DNA of 22,545 nucleotides. Source: JAKPQD01 sp029572965. Its GTDB lineage: Bacteria > Bacteroidota > Bacteroidia > Bacteroidales > DTGW01. Below, in pieces: positions 1-7,727 of this stretch. The notes under the pieces are model-generated. The model searched no databases. It had not been told where the DNA came from and saw only the letters and a program-made list of their open reading frames with translations. A program made the position numbers and the translations under genes. The stretch is taken from the NCBI GenBank assembly GCA_035374585.1, contig DAOSPF010000058.1, positions 1 through 22,545 on the forward strand, given 5' to 3'. The number at the start of each line of letters is the position of its first letter. Within the stretch, counting starts at the first letter, position 1.

Positions 1-210
1 GACTGGCAAAACCAATATAACCTATACAAAGGCGCCGGCTTGGGCTTATCACACAGCATGTTGCAGATAGGGGCCTTTCGGCCTAAGAATTACGATGAGA
101 TATTTAAAAATACCTTTTACGTTGGAGCTTCTACTGTGCCGGGTGCAGGCCTGCCCATGGCTATCATCAGCTCAAAACTGACTGTCGAAAGGGTTTACGC
201 CTTGGGGTGA
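1..210 (+). CDS. 3' end of a CrtI-family carotenoid desaturase gene (cut by window edge)
   Basis: Only the last 69 codons and the TGA stop are in the window; the gene begins upstream of base 1. The fragment encodes the C-terminal FAD-contacting part of a CrtI-type desaturase, including the segment TFYVGASTVPGAGLPMA, which is typical of phytoene desaturase and related flavoproteins. It aligns without gaps to the end of the complete desaturase gene that stops at 3377, with 5 of 69 residues different. The two genes are therefore recent paralogues in direct orientation. The last residues differ (Leu-Gly here, Met-Trp in the other copy). Whether the unseen 5' part is intact cannot be judged. Family membership is clear; the exact substrate (phytoene or a later carotenoid) is not. 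Confidence 0.85.
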   Translation, partial: DWQNQYNLYKGAGLGLSHSMLQIGAFRPKNYDEIFKNTFYVGASTVPGAGLPMAIISSKLTVERVYALG

Positions 211-315
211 TGATAGTTTCTGCTCAAAGCTAAAACCAGCTAATAAAAAAGAATACGACTTAGCGATTTTTTTTTAACACAAGGCAAAGTAAACTCTTAA
301 TTCTTAGCCCGACAT

Positions 316-699
316 TTAAAAAATGACCCGAGCGACCCTGATACTGTCAAACTCTTCTTTAGTAAGCTCTAACGCATCTTTTACCAAAAACTGCACTGGA
401 ATACTTGCAAAATTGGCATATTCTATTGATAAAGGCACTCCTGTCTCTGATTTTTGGTCAGTGAAAATGTAATTGAAAAAGCCAGTCAAAACAGAGTCCT
501 TCTGAACAACTTCTCTACAAATAGCATTAGAACTGTTAAAGTCGTACCCGGCAGCATTTTGCATAGTCATTTTGGGCACTTGGTTATACATGGCTATGAT
601 TTTTTGCTTAATTACTTCTTTTTCAGAAGAACTGTACTTGCCACACGAAGCAAAAAACAACATAAAAATAGCTACCGAAATAAATTTCAAAGTCTTCAT
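316..699 (-). CDS. Small predicted lipoprotein, unknown function
   Basis: This 127-residue protein starts at the ATG at 697-699. A longer in-frame reading exists upstream, but it overlaps the preceding gene and would place the signal sequence internally. The chosen start gives a classic lipoprotein signal: MKTLKF, a hydrophobic run, then the lipobox-like FASC with Cys19 as the predicted lipid-bearing residue. The mature part is mostly charged and probably helical at first (SSSEKEVIKQKI). I do not recognise a named family. It lies 31 nt downstream of another lipoprotein gene on the same strand, so the two are probably cotranscribed. The pair sits between two directly repeated desaturase genes that run the opposite way. 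Function unknown. Confidence 0.75.
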   Translation of the reverse strand: MKTLKFISVAIFMLFFASCGKYSSSEKEVIKQKIIAMYNQVPKMTMQNAAGYDFNSSNAICREVVQKDSVLTGFFNYIFTDQKSETGVPLSIEYANFASIPVQFLVKDALELTKEEFDSIRVARVIF

Positions 700-730
700 T
701 TTATAAAAGGTTTGGTTAATAATTATGGAA

Positions 731-1492
731 TTATAAAACAGCATTAAGTGTTTTTTCACTCTTTTCAACTTCTTCTTTTGAATTGTAGGTAAATATGTAA
801 TCACCACTAATAACAAGTATCCTGATGCCTGGTACTGTATCTTTCGCATTATCCATAAGCCAGAATTCCTTGTTGTAAGAAACAAGTGGCAAATAATCAT
901 CTGACATCAACATTTTATCGGCTTTCCACCACCTGATAGTATGCTTACCATACGGCAAACGGTGCCTTACAGTGCTTGTTGAATAAGGCTTGCCATCAAG
1001 CTCGTAGCGGTCTATTTTGTAATACTCACTTAAATCAGTGGCTATCGCAACATCAAAATAAGCCTGTCCCTGTATGCCCCTGTCGTAGTGCAACACTTTA
1101 AAGTTCTTATCCAGGATAAACCTCACTTCCAGTTCCAGTTTTTCATTATCTAAACCCAAATGCGAGTATTTGTGGATGATAGAATAATAAACTATATTAG
1201 TATCAAGGCCTGGAGTTGCCAACCTTTCGTTAATAGCTGCCATTGCCTGTTTTATCTTTTGCGAGTCGGCCGAAAAACCTACAAACATGTTATAATAATC
1301 CAAGGCCAACTTCAAGGTATCTGCTTCGGTAATGGTATCAAGCTTTTCAAAAGAAATAGCCTTGTAATCCCCGGGATTTTTGAGTTTTAGCTTCAAAAAG
1401 CTTTTCACCTCTTTTTCAGCAATTGTTTGTGGTGTTTTTGTACATGCCGTAACAAATACTGCAAGGCACAGAATGTAAGCAATAGTCTTCAT
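731..1492 (-). CDS. Predicted lipoprotein, unknown function
   Basis: This 253-residue protein starts at the ATG at 1490-1492. A 24-codon upstream extension is possible, but the chosen start places the signal peptide at the N-terminus: MKTIAYILCLAVFVTAC, with Cys17 as the predicted lipidated residue after a V-T-A lipobox. The mature chain begins with a charged helix (IAEKEVKSFLKLKLKNPGDY). It continues as a mixed alpha/beta protein with an aromatic stretch near the C-terminus (TIRWWKADKMLMSDDYLPLV). I cannot assign a family. It is the first gene of a two-gene unit with the small lipoprotein 31 nt downstream. The 223 bp between its start and the divergent gene at 1716 must hold both promoters, but I found no convincing consensus there. 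Confidence 0.8.
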   Translation of the reverse strand: MKTIAYILCLAVFVTACTKTPQTIAEKEVKSFLKLKLKNPGDYKAISFEKLDTITEADTLKLALDYYNMFVGFSADSQKIKQAMAAINERLATPGLDTNIVYYSIIHKYSHLGLDNEKLELEVRFILDKNFKVLHYDRGIQGQAYFDVAIATDLSEYYKIDRYELDGKPYSTSTVRHRLPYGKHTIRWWKADKMLMSDDYLPLVSYNKEFWLMDNAKDTVPGIRILVISGDYIFTYNSKEEVEKSEKTLNAVL

Positions 1493-1715
1493 GTTAAGTG
1501 TTTTTATGGTTAATTTTATATAGATAATGATTTGATTAGCAATCATAAGTATTTTTTGCGACAAATGAAATTTATCACATCAAAAGTTTTTATTAGTTTT
1601 AGATGAAAATTACCTATGCTATCTTTTAAAAGTAAATAAGAGATAGATGAAAGTGGTAATTTTTGAGAGACAATAGTTGGGTGCAAGATAAACACTCTAA
1701 ATAACAAAATTTATT

Positions 1716-1904
1716 ATGAAAGACAAATTTTACCCTCCCAAATTTAACGGAAGTGATTTTCATTGTCCATATTGTGGTGTTTATTCTCACCAAACATGGT
1801 TCGCATTGTATTTTATAGATGGAAATTCCTATAGAAAAATTGAAAATTCAAATATTTGCATTTGTTTTCATTGTTATAAGAAAAGCATTTGGTACGAGGG
1901 TAAC
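1716..1904 (+). other. In-frame N-terminal fragment resembling a DUF4145 zinc-ribbon domain
   Basis: The 63 codons before the natural desaturase start contain two CxxC knuckles, CPYC at residues 17-20 and CFHC at 50-53, and end in KKSIWYEGN. This pattern (an F-x-CPxCG segment with a following Trp, then a second CxHC and IWY) resembles the first 60-70 residues of DUF4145 proteins as I remember them. The segment holds about 30 percent G+C by hand count, clearly poorer than the desaturase start that follows. There is no stop codon between the two parts, and the desaturase ATG falls exactly at the junction. It is either a gene fusion or a truncated foreign gene left in front of crtI. Which start is used in the cell is unknown. 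Confidence 0.6.
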
Positions 1905-3377
1905 ATGAGTAAAAGTGTATTGATTGTAGGTGCCGGCTTAGGCGGCTTAGCCACCGGATTGCGCCTCGCAGCAAGAGGCTACCAGGTTTCGTTTGTTGAA
2001 AAGAACCAACAACCTGGAGGCAGATTGAACCAGTTGAAAATGAACGGTTTTACTTTTGATGTAGGGCCAAGCTTTTTTAGTATGCCTTATGAATTTGAAG
2101 AACTTGTCAAAGATTGTGGCATGGCCCTCCCATTTGAGTTTGTCGAGCTCGACCCGCTATACACGGTCAATTTCAGAGGCAGTAACAGGAGTTTCAGGCT
2201 GTACAAAGACATTGACAAGCTTAGCAGCCAGTTTGAAGGCATTGAGCCCAACTTCAAAGCCAAATTTACGTCGTACCTGAAAAAATGCGAAGCCATTTAC
2301 AACGATACCGTCGATATTGCCATAAAGCAAAACTTCGACAGCATCCCCGCTTACCTGCTGGCATTGGCCAAAGTTAACCCCAGACACCTGTCGGTATTGC
2401 TAAAGACCTTCTGGGCACAAACAGGCAGCTACTTTGAATCAAAGGAAGCCCGGCAGATAGTGTCGCTTATCGCTTTCTTCCTGGGGCGCACGCCTTTTGA
2501 TACCAATGCTGTATATACCCTGTTGTCGCATATCGAATTCTCGTACACCGGCTATTACAACGTTAAAGGCGGGATGTACGCCATAGTTGAAGCTTTGACC
2601 GAAGAATTGAAAAAACGTAATGCTTCTTTTCATTTCGACACTGAAATAGTTGATTATGTTGGGCATGACGACAAGTTAACTTCTGTAATCGACCAAAATG
2701 GACAAAAATGGGAAGCTGACATTTTTGTTATCAACTCAGACGCGGCCTATTTTAGGGGTAAAGTGTTGAAACGCAAAAAATACGCTGATGTTCGTTTGGA
2801 TAAAATGAGCTGGACTATGGGATACCTGACATTTTATATAGGCATAAATACCAAGTTGCCACAAGTAGAGCATCACAACTACTTTTTGGGCAATAACTAT
2901 GAAGAATACGCCAAAGATGTTATGAAAAACCCCGGAACACTTGAAAAACCTTATTATTACGTCAATGTACTTTCAAAACATAACGCCCAATGTGCTCCCG
3001 ATGGTTGCGAAGCATTGTTTTTTGTGTGCCCTGCCCCCAATATGCAGTATAAAACTGACTGGTCAGACAAACAGGATATTGTAAACAGCATTATAGCTGA
3101 TTTTTCTGAAAGAATAAATTACGACATAACCAAAAATATTGTCTTTCAGAAGATATACACGCCAGAAGACTGGCAAAACCAATATAACCTATACAAAGGC
3201 GCCGGCTTGGGCTTATCACACAAAATGTTGCAAATAGGTGCTTTTCGGCCTAAGAATTACGATGAGGTATTTAAAAATACCTTTTACGTTGGAGCTTCTA
3301 CCGTGCCGGGTGCAGGCCTACCCATGGCTATCATCAGCTCAAAACTAACTGCCGAAAGGGTTTACGCCATGTGGTAA
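1716..3377 (+). CDS. crtI: CrtI-family carotenoid desaturase with an unusual N-terminal extension
   Basis: This FAD-dependent desaturase of the phytoene desaturase family introduces double bonds into a carotenoid chain. Residues 64-553 form the complete enzyme. It has a dinucleotide-binding start (VGAGLGGLATG at residues 71-81), an acidic residue that would bind the FAD ribose (Glu95), a PGGR motif at 100-103, and the C-terminal signature GASTVPGAGLPMA. The 490-residue core has the usual family length and most likely starts at the ATG at 1905, preceded by GAGGG. The open frame continues upstream to an ATG at 1716, adding 63 residues from a different protein type. No phytoene synthase gene adjoins it, so whether it acts on phytoene (CrtI) or on a later intermediate (CrtD-like) is open. 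A near-identical copy ends at base 210. Confidence 0.85.
   Translation: MKDKFYPPKFNGSDFHCPYCGVYSHQTWFALYFIDGNSYRKIENSNICICFHCYKKSIWYEGNMSKSVLIVGAGLGGLATGLRLAARGYQVSFVEKNQQPGGRLNQLKMNGFTFDVGPSFFSMPYEFEELVKDCGMALPFEFVELDPLYTVNFRGSNRSFRLYKDIDKLSSQFEGIEPNFKAKFTSYLKKCEAIYNDTVDIAIKQNFDSIPAYLLALAKVNPRHLSVLLKTFWAQTGSYFESKEARQIVSLIAFFLGRTPFDTNAVYTLLSHIEFSYTGYYNVKGGMYAIVEALTEELKKRNASFHFDTEIVDYVGHDDKLTSVIDQNGQKWEADIFVINSDAAYFRGKVLKRKKYADVRLDKMSWTMGYLTFYIGINTKLPQVEHHNYFLGNNYEEYAKDVMKNPGTLEKPYYYVNVLSKHNAQCAPDGCEALFFVCPAPNMQYKTDWSDKQDIVNSIIADFSERINYDITKNIVFQKIYTPEDWQNQYNLYKGAGLGLSHKMLQIGAFRPKNYDEVFKNTFYVGASTVPGAGLPMAIISSKLTAERVYAMW
3168..3377 (+). repeat. Direct repeat partner of bases 1-210 (duplicated desaturase 3' end)
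   Basis: Bases 3168-3377 align to bases 1-210 end to end with no gaps. By hand count 13 of 210 positions differ, about 94 percent identity. Similarity stops at the stop codons, because the sequences after 210 and 3377 are unrelated. The left limit of the repeat is unknown because copy one runs off the window. Direct repeats of this length and similarity about 3.2 kb apart could recombine and delete or amplify the intervening lipoprotein genes. Confidence 0.9.
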
Positions 3378-3472
3378 TATAACCCAAACCCATAACAATA
3401 AGCACAACGTAGCTGGATTTCTTTTTCGTATAGCTTGCCTATGTAATATTTGGTAGTAACCTGTCCAGACGC

Positions 3473-3507
3473 AAAAGCTTTGCGTTTTCTGAAAACGCAA
3501 AGCTTTT
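3473..3507. terminator. Perfect palindrome, probable terminator after the desaturase gene
   Basis: A 16-bp arm AAAAGCTTTGCGTTTT (3473-3488) is followed by CTG and its exact reverse complement (3492-3507). The stem has a G+C core and ends in TTTT in either reading direction, so it could stop transcription from both sides. It lies 95 bp after the desaturase stop codon. The U-tract is short, so efficiency is uncertain. Confidence 0.55.
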
Positions 3508-3555
3508 AAACCTGCTCAAACCAAACCACGCCAAGCCTTGATGTGCCATGTTAAA

Positions 3556-3613
3556 CGGCCGGAGGCCGAACTAATACAAGCGACGTAGCAGGATGCTACG
3601 GACCGCTTTTATT
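3556..3613. repeat. GC-rich hairpin cluster, REP-like element candidate
   Basis: Two adjacent hairpins occur in a stretch richer in G+C than its surroundings. The first is CGGCC-GGA-GGCCG at 3556-3568. The second is CGTAGCA-GGA-TGCTACG at 3584-3600, extended by outer pairs AAGCG/CGCTT (3578-3582 with 3604-3608) and AATA/TATT. Both loops are GGA. No reading frame or protein similarity is evident. Short interspersed palindromic repeats or a small structured RNA would look like this. No second copy is in the window. Confidence 0.4.
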
Positions 3614-3621
3614 GGCAGGCT

Positions 3622-3729
3622 ACGATGAACGGGGGGGTGAACTTCGAAACGTTTATGTTTCGCGCACCTTGAGCGCTTCAATGGCTACCTGTACTTTAAA
3701 AGCTGCTGAATACTTCTTTCTGTTTTCAT
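3622..3729 (-). pseudogene. Decayed IS3-family transposase OrfA remnant
   Basis: Read on the minus strand, codons covering 3724 down to 3656 give NRKKYSAAFKVQVAIEALK followed by VRET and a stop. This matches the N-terminal helix of IS3-family OrfA proteins (pattern RKYSxEFKxKVAxEALK). A nearby ATG at 3729-3727 is out of frame by one base: adding one A to the A-run after it would give MKNRKKYS. Just past the stop, in another frame, comes KRFEVHP (3634-3654), which fits the next conserved OrfA segment, so a short internal deletion has also occurred. Similarity ends at the G-run near 3631. Bases 3730-3795 may hold the insertion sequence's left end, but I cannot define its inverted repeat. I found no OrfB. 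Confidence 0.65.
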
Positions 3730-4003
3730 AAACACTGGTAAATTTATTCGTTTTTTCAACTTAACCAGTAGTCTGAATTTTGGGGAGTATTATGGTTTGC
3801 ATTTTTTGGAAGTAATTCTTGAGAAGATATTTAATATAACTAACTGGCTTAAAAGAACATCCATAAGCGAAACTTCAGCATTGAACATACTTTCATGTCT
3901 TTTTGTAATTATCCCTTGTTTTATGTTGGCAGAACCATGGATGTTTCATCTGAAAATTTTTAATTTTACCGCTCTTTTTTAATAACGTCATTTATAAAGA
4001 TAT
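3730..4003. other. AT-rich intergenic region before valS
   Basis: Apart from the possible insertion-sequence end up to about 3795, I see no supported gene here. A 61-codon open frame (3797-3982) has no recognisable features. The valS promoter should lie in the last 150 bases. The best candidate is TAATTTTA about 40 bp before the start, one mismatch from TAnnTTTG and without a well-placed -33 element, so it is not called as a separate site. Confidence 0.5.
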
Positions 4004-6646
4004 ATGGAAATTCCTGCAAAATACAATGCCATAGAATCAGAAAAGCATTGGTACAAATACTGGATGGAGCATAAACTTTTCAAGTCAGTACCTGATCACA
4101 GAGAGCCTTATTGCATTGTAATACCTCCACCAAACGTTACCGGGGTACTGCACATGGGGCATATGCTCAACAACACTTTGCAGGATGTACTTATCCGAAG
4201 GGCCCGCATGAGCGGCAAAAATGCCTGTTGGGTACCCGGAACCGACCATGCTTCAATAGCTACAGAAGCAAGGGTGGTAAATAAACTGGCCAAAGAAGGC
4301 ATCAACAAGTTTGAAATTGGTCGCGAAAAGTTTCTTGAACATGCCTGGGACTGGACCCACAAACATGGAGGCATTATCCTGGAGCAGTTGAAAAAACTTG
4401 GGGCCTCATGCGACTGGGACCGCACTTGTTTTACCATGGATGAAGCCCGCTACGAAAGCGTTATCAAGGTTTTTGTTGACCTATATAATAAAGGGCTTAT
4501 ATACAGAGGTGTCCGGATGATTAACTGGGACCCGCAAGCTAAGACTGCGGTTTCGGACGAAGAAGTAAACTATACCGACGTTAAGTCAAAACTTTATTAT
4601 GTAAAGTATTATGTAGCAGACGACAATAACAAAGCCACTTCTGACTTTGTTGTCGTTGCAACCACCCGTCCTGAAACCATTATGGGAGATACTGCCGTTT
4701 GTGTAAACCCCAATGACGAACGATACGCTCATTTGAAAGGCAAGAAACTGGTTGTACCAATGGTAAACCGCATTGTTCCTGTAATATTTGATGAATATGT
4801 TGACCCAACCTTTGGTACCGGGGCCTTGAAAGTTACACCTGCCCATGACCTTGCAGACTACGAGCTTGGCATGAAGCACAAGCTGGAAGTAATAGATATT
4901 TTTAATGATGACGGTACCCTGAACGAAAAAGCCAAAGTATTTGTTGGAGAAGACAGGTTTAGAGCCCGCGAACTTTCGGTAAAAATGCTGGAAGAAAACA
5001 ACCTGCTTGCTAAAGTTGAAGATTACAACAACAAAGTAGGGCTTAGCGAAAGGACTAATGCGGTGATTGAGCCAAGGCTCTCGACCCAGTGGTTCCTGAA
5101 AATGAAAGACCTTTCAAAACCTGCTCTTGACAATGTTTTGAATAACAATATCAAACTTCATCCGCATAAATTTGTAAACACCTATAAACACTGGATGGAG
5201 AATGTAAAAGACTGGTGTATATCCCGTCAATTGTGGTGGGGACAGCGCATCCCGGCTTACTATCTGCCCGATGGCGATTATGTAGTGGCCGAAACAGCTG
5301 AAGAAGCTTTAAAAATGGCTAAACAAAAAACAGGCAACAACAATCTGCAATTATCTGACCTCACTCAGGATGAGGACGTATTGGATACTTGGTTTTCATC
5401 ATGGTTGTGGCCCCTTTCGGTTTTCGACGGCATACGCAAACCCAATAATGACGAGGTAAAATATTATTATCCCACAAATGACTTGGTTACAGCGCCTGAG
5501 ATTTTGTTCTTTTGGGTTGCCCGCATGATCATTGCCGGATATGAATATGCCGGCGATAAACCATTCAGAAATGTATATCTGACAGGTATTGTACGCGACA
5601 AACAAAGGCGCAAAATGTCAAAATCGCTTGGCAATTCGCCCGAGCCTCTTGAGCTGATTGAAAAATATAGCGCTGACGGCGTACGTGTTGGCATGTTGCT
5701 ATGTTCTCCTGCCGGTAACGACATCTTGTATGATGAAGCCCTTAGCGAACAAGGCCGTAACTTTGGCAACAAAATATGGAACGCATTCCGCCTGGTTAAA
5801 GGATGGAAAATAGACAGTAATATACCTTCACCAGAGCATTCAAAGATAGCTGTTGAATGGTTTAATAATAAACTAAACAAAGCCATTGCAGATATCGACA
5901 GAATGTACGATGAATACCGCATTTCAGAAGCATTGATGGCTGTATATAAGCTATTCTGGGATGATTTTTCATCATGGTATCTCGAAATGATTAAACCAGA
6001 ATACCAGAAACCTATAGATGCTGCTACATACAAGGCTACCGTTGATTACCTTGAAAAGTTGCTCCATCTTTTGCACCCATTCATGCCATTCATTACCGAA
6101 GAGATTTGGCAACTGATTGACACCCGCAAGGAAGGTGAAAGCATTATGATTAGCCAGATGCCCAAAGCACAAGGTTACAACGAGCAATTGCTTACTGACT
6201 TTGATGTAATAATTGAAGCCATTGCCCATATCAGGAATATTCGCAAAACCCGCAACATGTCTTACAAAGATAAAGCTGACCTGTTGATACGCGACCACAA
6301 CAAAAACTACAATGCAAGGTTTGAGCCTGTTTTGATTAAAATGGCCGGACTGGAAACCGTATCCATTACTTCTGAAAAAGTTGATAATACTGATTCTTTC
6401 ATGGTGCTTTCAACCGAATTTTATCTAAAAACCGGTATTACCATTGACAAAGAAGCTGAAAGCCTCAAGATAAAAGAAGAATTGGAATATACCAAAGGCT
6501 TCCTTGCTTCTGTCATGAAAAAACTTTCTAACGAAAGGTTTGTATCAGGTGCCCCAGCCCAGGTTGTTGAGATGGAAAAGAAAAAGCAGGCAGATGCTGA
6601 AGCTAAAATTAAAGCATTGGAAGAAAGGCTTGCAGCACTGAATTGA
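4004..6646 (+). CDS. valS: Valyl-tRNA synthetase
   Basis: This 880-residue class I aminoacyl-tRNA synthetase attaches valine to tRNA-Val in the cytoplasm. The catalytic core carries the HIGH-type motif as HMGH (residues 50-53), after the conserved PPPNVTGVLH stretch, and the KMSKS loop at 537-541. The editing (CP1) domain lies between them, with TTRPETIMGDTAV near residues 221-233. The anticodon-binding helical domain follows (about 620-780). The C-terminus, from about 810, is a charged coiled-coil arm typical of ValRS (LKIKEELEYTKGFLASV). Length and motif order match complete bacterial enzymes, and no key residue is missing. The start ATG follows an AT-rich leader. The gene appears monocistronic, with a strong terminator directly downstream. 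Confidence 0.98.
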   Translation: MEIPAKYNAIESEKHWYKYWMEHKLFKSVPDHREPYCIVIPPPNVTGVLHMGHMLNNTLQDVLIRRARMSGKNACWVPGTDHASIATEARVVNKLAKEGINKFEIGREKFLEHAWDWTHKHGGIILEQLKKLGASCDWDRTCFTMDEARYESVIKVFVDLYNKGLIYRGVRMINWDPQAKTAVSDEEVNYTDVKSKLYYVKYYVADDNNKATSDFVVVATTRPETIMGDTAVCVNPNDERYAHLKGKKLVVPMVNRIVPVIFDEYVDPTFGTGALKVTPAHDLADYELGMKHKLEVIDIFNDDGTLNEKAKVFVGEDRFRARELSVKMLEENNLLAKVEDYNNKVGLSERTNAVIEPRLSTQWFLKMKDLSKPALDNVLNNNIKLHPHKFVNTYKHWMENVKDWCISRQLWWGQRIPAYYLPDGDYVVAETAEEALKMAKQKTGNNNLQLSDLTQDEDVLDTWFSSWLWPLSVFDGIRKPNNDEVKYYYPTNDLVTAPEILFFWVARMIIAGYEYAGDKPFRNVYLTGIVRDKQRRKMSKSLGNSPEPLELIEKYSADGVRVGMLLCSPAGNDILYDEALSEQGRNFGNKIWNAFRLVKGWKIDSNIPSPEHSKIAVEWFNNKLNKAIADIDRMYDEYRISEALMAVYKLFWDDFSSWYLEMIKPEYQKPIDAATYKATVDYLEKLLHLLHPFMPFITEEIWQLIDTRKEGESIMISQMPKAQGYNEQLLTDFDVIIEAIAHIRNIRKTRNMSYKDKADLLIRDHNKNYNARFEPVLIKMAGLETVSITSEKVDNTDSFMVLSTEFYLKTGITIDKEAESLKIKEELEYTKGFLASVMKKLSNERFVSGAPAQVVEMEKKKQADAEAKIKALEERLAALN

Positions 6647-6667
6647 CAATACATCGTAAAAATAGCC

Positions 6668-6697
6668 AGAGCCTTGAGTTTCAAGGCTCTTTTTTTT
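6668..6697 (+). terminator. Rho-independent terminator of valS
   Basis: AGAGCCTTGA (6668-6677), a GTT loop, then the exact complement TCAAGGCTCT (6681-6690) running into an eight-T tract. It begins 22 nt after the valS stop codon. Confidence 0.93.
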
Positions 6698-6790
6698 GAC
6701 TTTATTTAACGAAAACCGTAACTTGCTTAACAGGTTTTTAACAATCGAAAGCCTTGTAGATCCTACTTTTACTACACATAATTAACTTAT

Positions 6791-7720
6791 ATGCCTATGA
6801 AAAACATTGACCGCCGTAACTTTTTAAAAAGCTCCCTTATTGCTGGTGTTGGACTGGCAGTTCTTCCTTCTTTAGCTAAAGGTGCCACAAAACTTTCAGG
6901 CTCATCCCTCCCAGATATTGCGAGCATTGCAGGAACAAATCATTTCCAAAGTACCATAGATGCCATTGAAGCCATTGGAGGAATCAACAAGTTCATTCCG
7001 CGTGGCTCAAAAGTAGGATTGCTCATCAATGCCCCCGGTTGGTGGACCAAACCCGGCTCATATACGCATACCAACATTGTCCTTGCTACTTTAAAATTGC
7101 TTAACGATGCAGGTATATCGGATATTTGCTATTTGATAGACCCGGCGGCTGAATTCTTTAGCCGCTCGCCATTATCAGAAAAATATACCTCACTAATCTC
7201 TTCAATTAAAAAATGCTCTGGGAACTATGTAGAAGTAAACATCCCCAATGCGGTTAAAGTCAAGAAGGCAAAAGTAATTAAAGAATTGCTGCAAGTGGAC
7301 AAACTTATCAATATACCAATAAACAAGCACCACTCAGGAGTATTATATACCGGATGCATGAAAAATATGATGGGTGCATGCTCTGGTGATACTAATAAAT
7401 CTTTTCACCAAAGCATTTCAAAAGATGTAGAGGATGTAGAGCACCTTTCACAATGTATTGTGGATATCAACCATATCAGAAAACAAGATTTGTGCATCAC
7501 AGATGCAACAGAAGTATTGAAAACCAATGGCCCATTTGGGCCAGGCGAAATAGCCAAAATAAATAAAGTCTTTGCCGGCTCTTCGCCTGTTGCTATGGAT
7601 GCTTATGGCTGTACTTTGCTCGATTACAGGCCTCAGGATATAAGAACTAACGTACTTGCCTCAGAGCAAGGGTTTGGAAACTATGACCTAAAGAAATATT
7701 CAATTTTTGAAAAAGAATAA
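6791..7720 (+). CDS. Tat-exported DUF362 family protein
   Basis: This 309-residue protein carries a twin-arginine signal, DRRNFLKSS (residues 7-15), then a hydrophobic stretch ending near LAKGA. It is therefore predicted to fold in the cytoplasm and be exported by Tat, often a sign of a bound cofactor. The mature part fits DUF362: KHHSGVLYTGCMKNMMG at 179-195, TDATEVLKTNGPFGPGE around 237-253, and AMDAYGCTLLDYRPQDI at 268-284. The molecular function of DUF362 is not established. Many members occur with iron-sulfur proteins, but no ferredoxin domain is present here. Met1 or Met3 could be the start. The next gene begins 7 nt after its stop, so the two are almost certainly cotranscribed and probably work together. 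Confidence 0.85.
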   Translation: MPMKNIDRRNFLKSSLIAGVGLAVLPSLAKGATKLSGSSLPDIASIAGTNHFQSTIDAIEAIGGINKFIPRGSKVGLLINAPGWWTKPGSYTHTNIVLATLKLLNDAGISDICYLIDPAAEFFSRSPLSEKYTSLISSIKKCSGNYVEVNIPNAVKVKKAKVIKELLQVDKLINIPINKHHSGVLYTGCMKNMMGACSGDTNKSFHQSISKDVEDVEHLSQCIVDINHIRKQDLCITDATEVLKTNGPFGPGEIAKINKVFAGSSPVAMDAYGCTLLDYRPQDIRTNVLASEQGFGNYDLKKYSIFEKE

Positions 7721-7727
7721 TACATCT

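Noticed and set aside
454..747. 97-codon plus-strand open frame opposite the small lipoprotein gene
   Set aside because: It covers the lipoprotein gene in antisense, while the minus strand has a clean signal peptide and lipobox.
3634..3668. Hairpin GGTG-CGAAAC/GTTTCG-CACC as a separate regulatory element
   Set aside because: The stem falls inside the frameshifted transposase remnant, where the bases are explained by the OrfA codons, so chance pairing is more likely.
3797..3982. 61-codon open frame before valS
   Set aside because: No initiation context, no motif, AT-rich intergenic composition, and it runs into the valS promoter region.
5467..6033. 188-codon open frame on the minus strand inside valS
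   Set aside because: Antisense to a well-conserved part of valS including the KMSKS loop; no motif or signal of its own.
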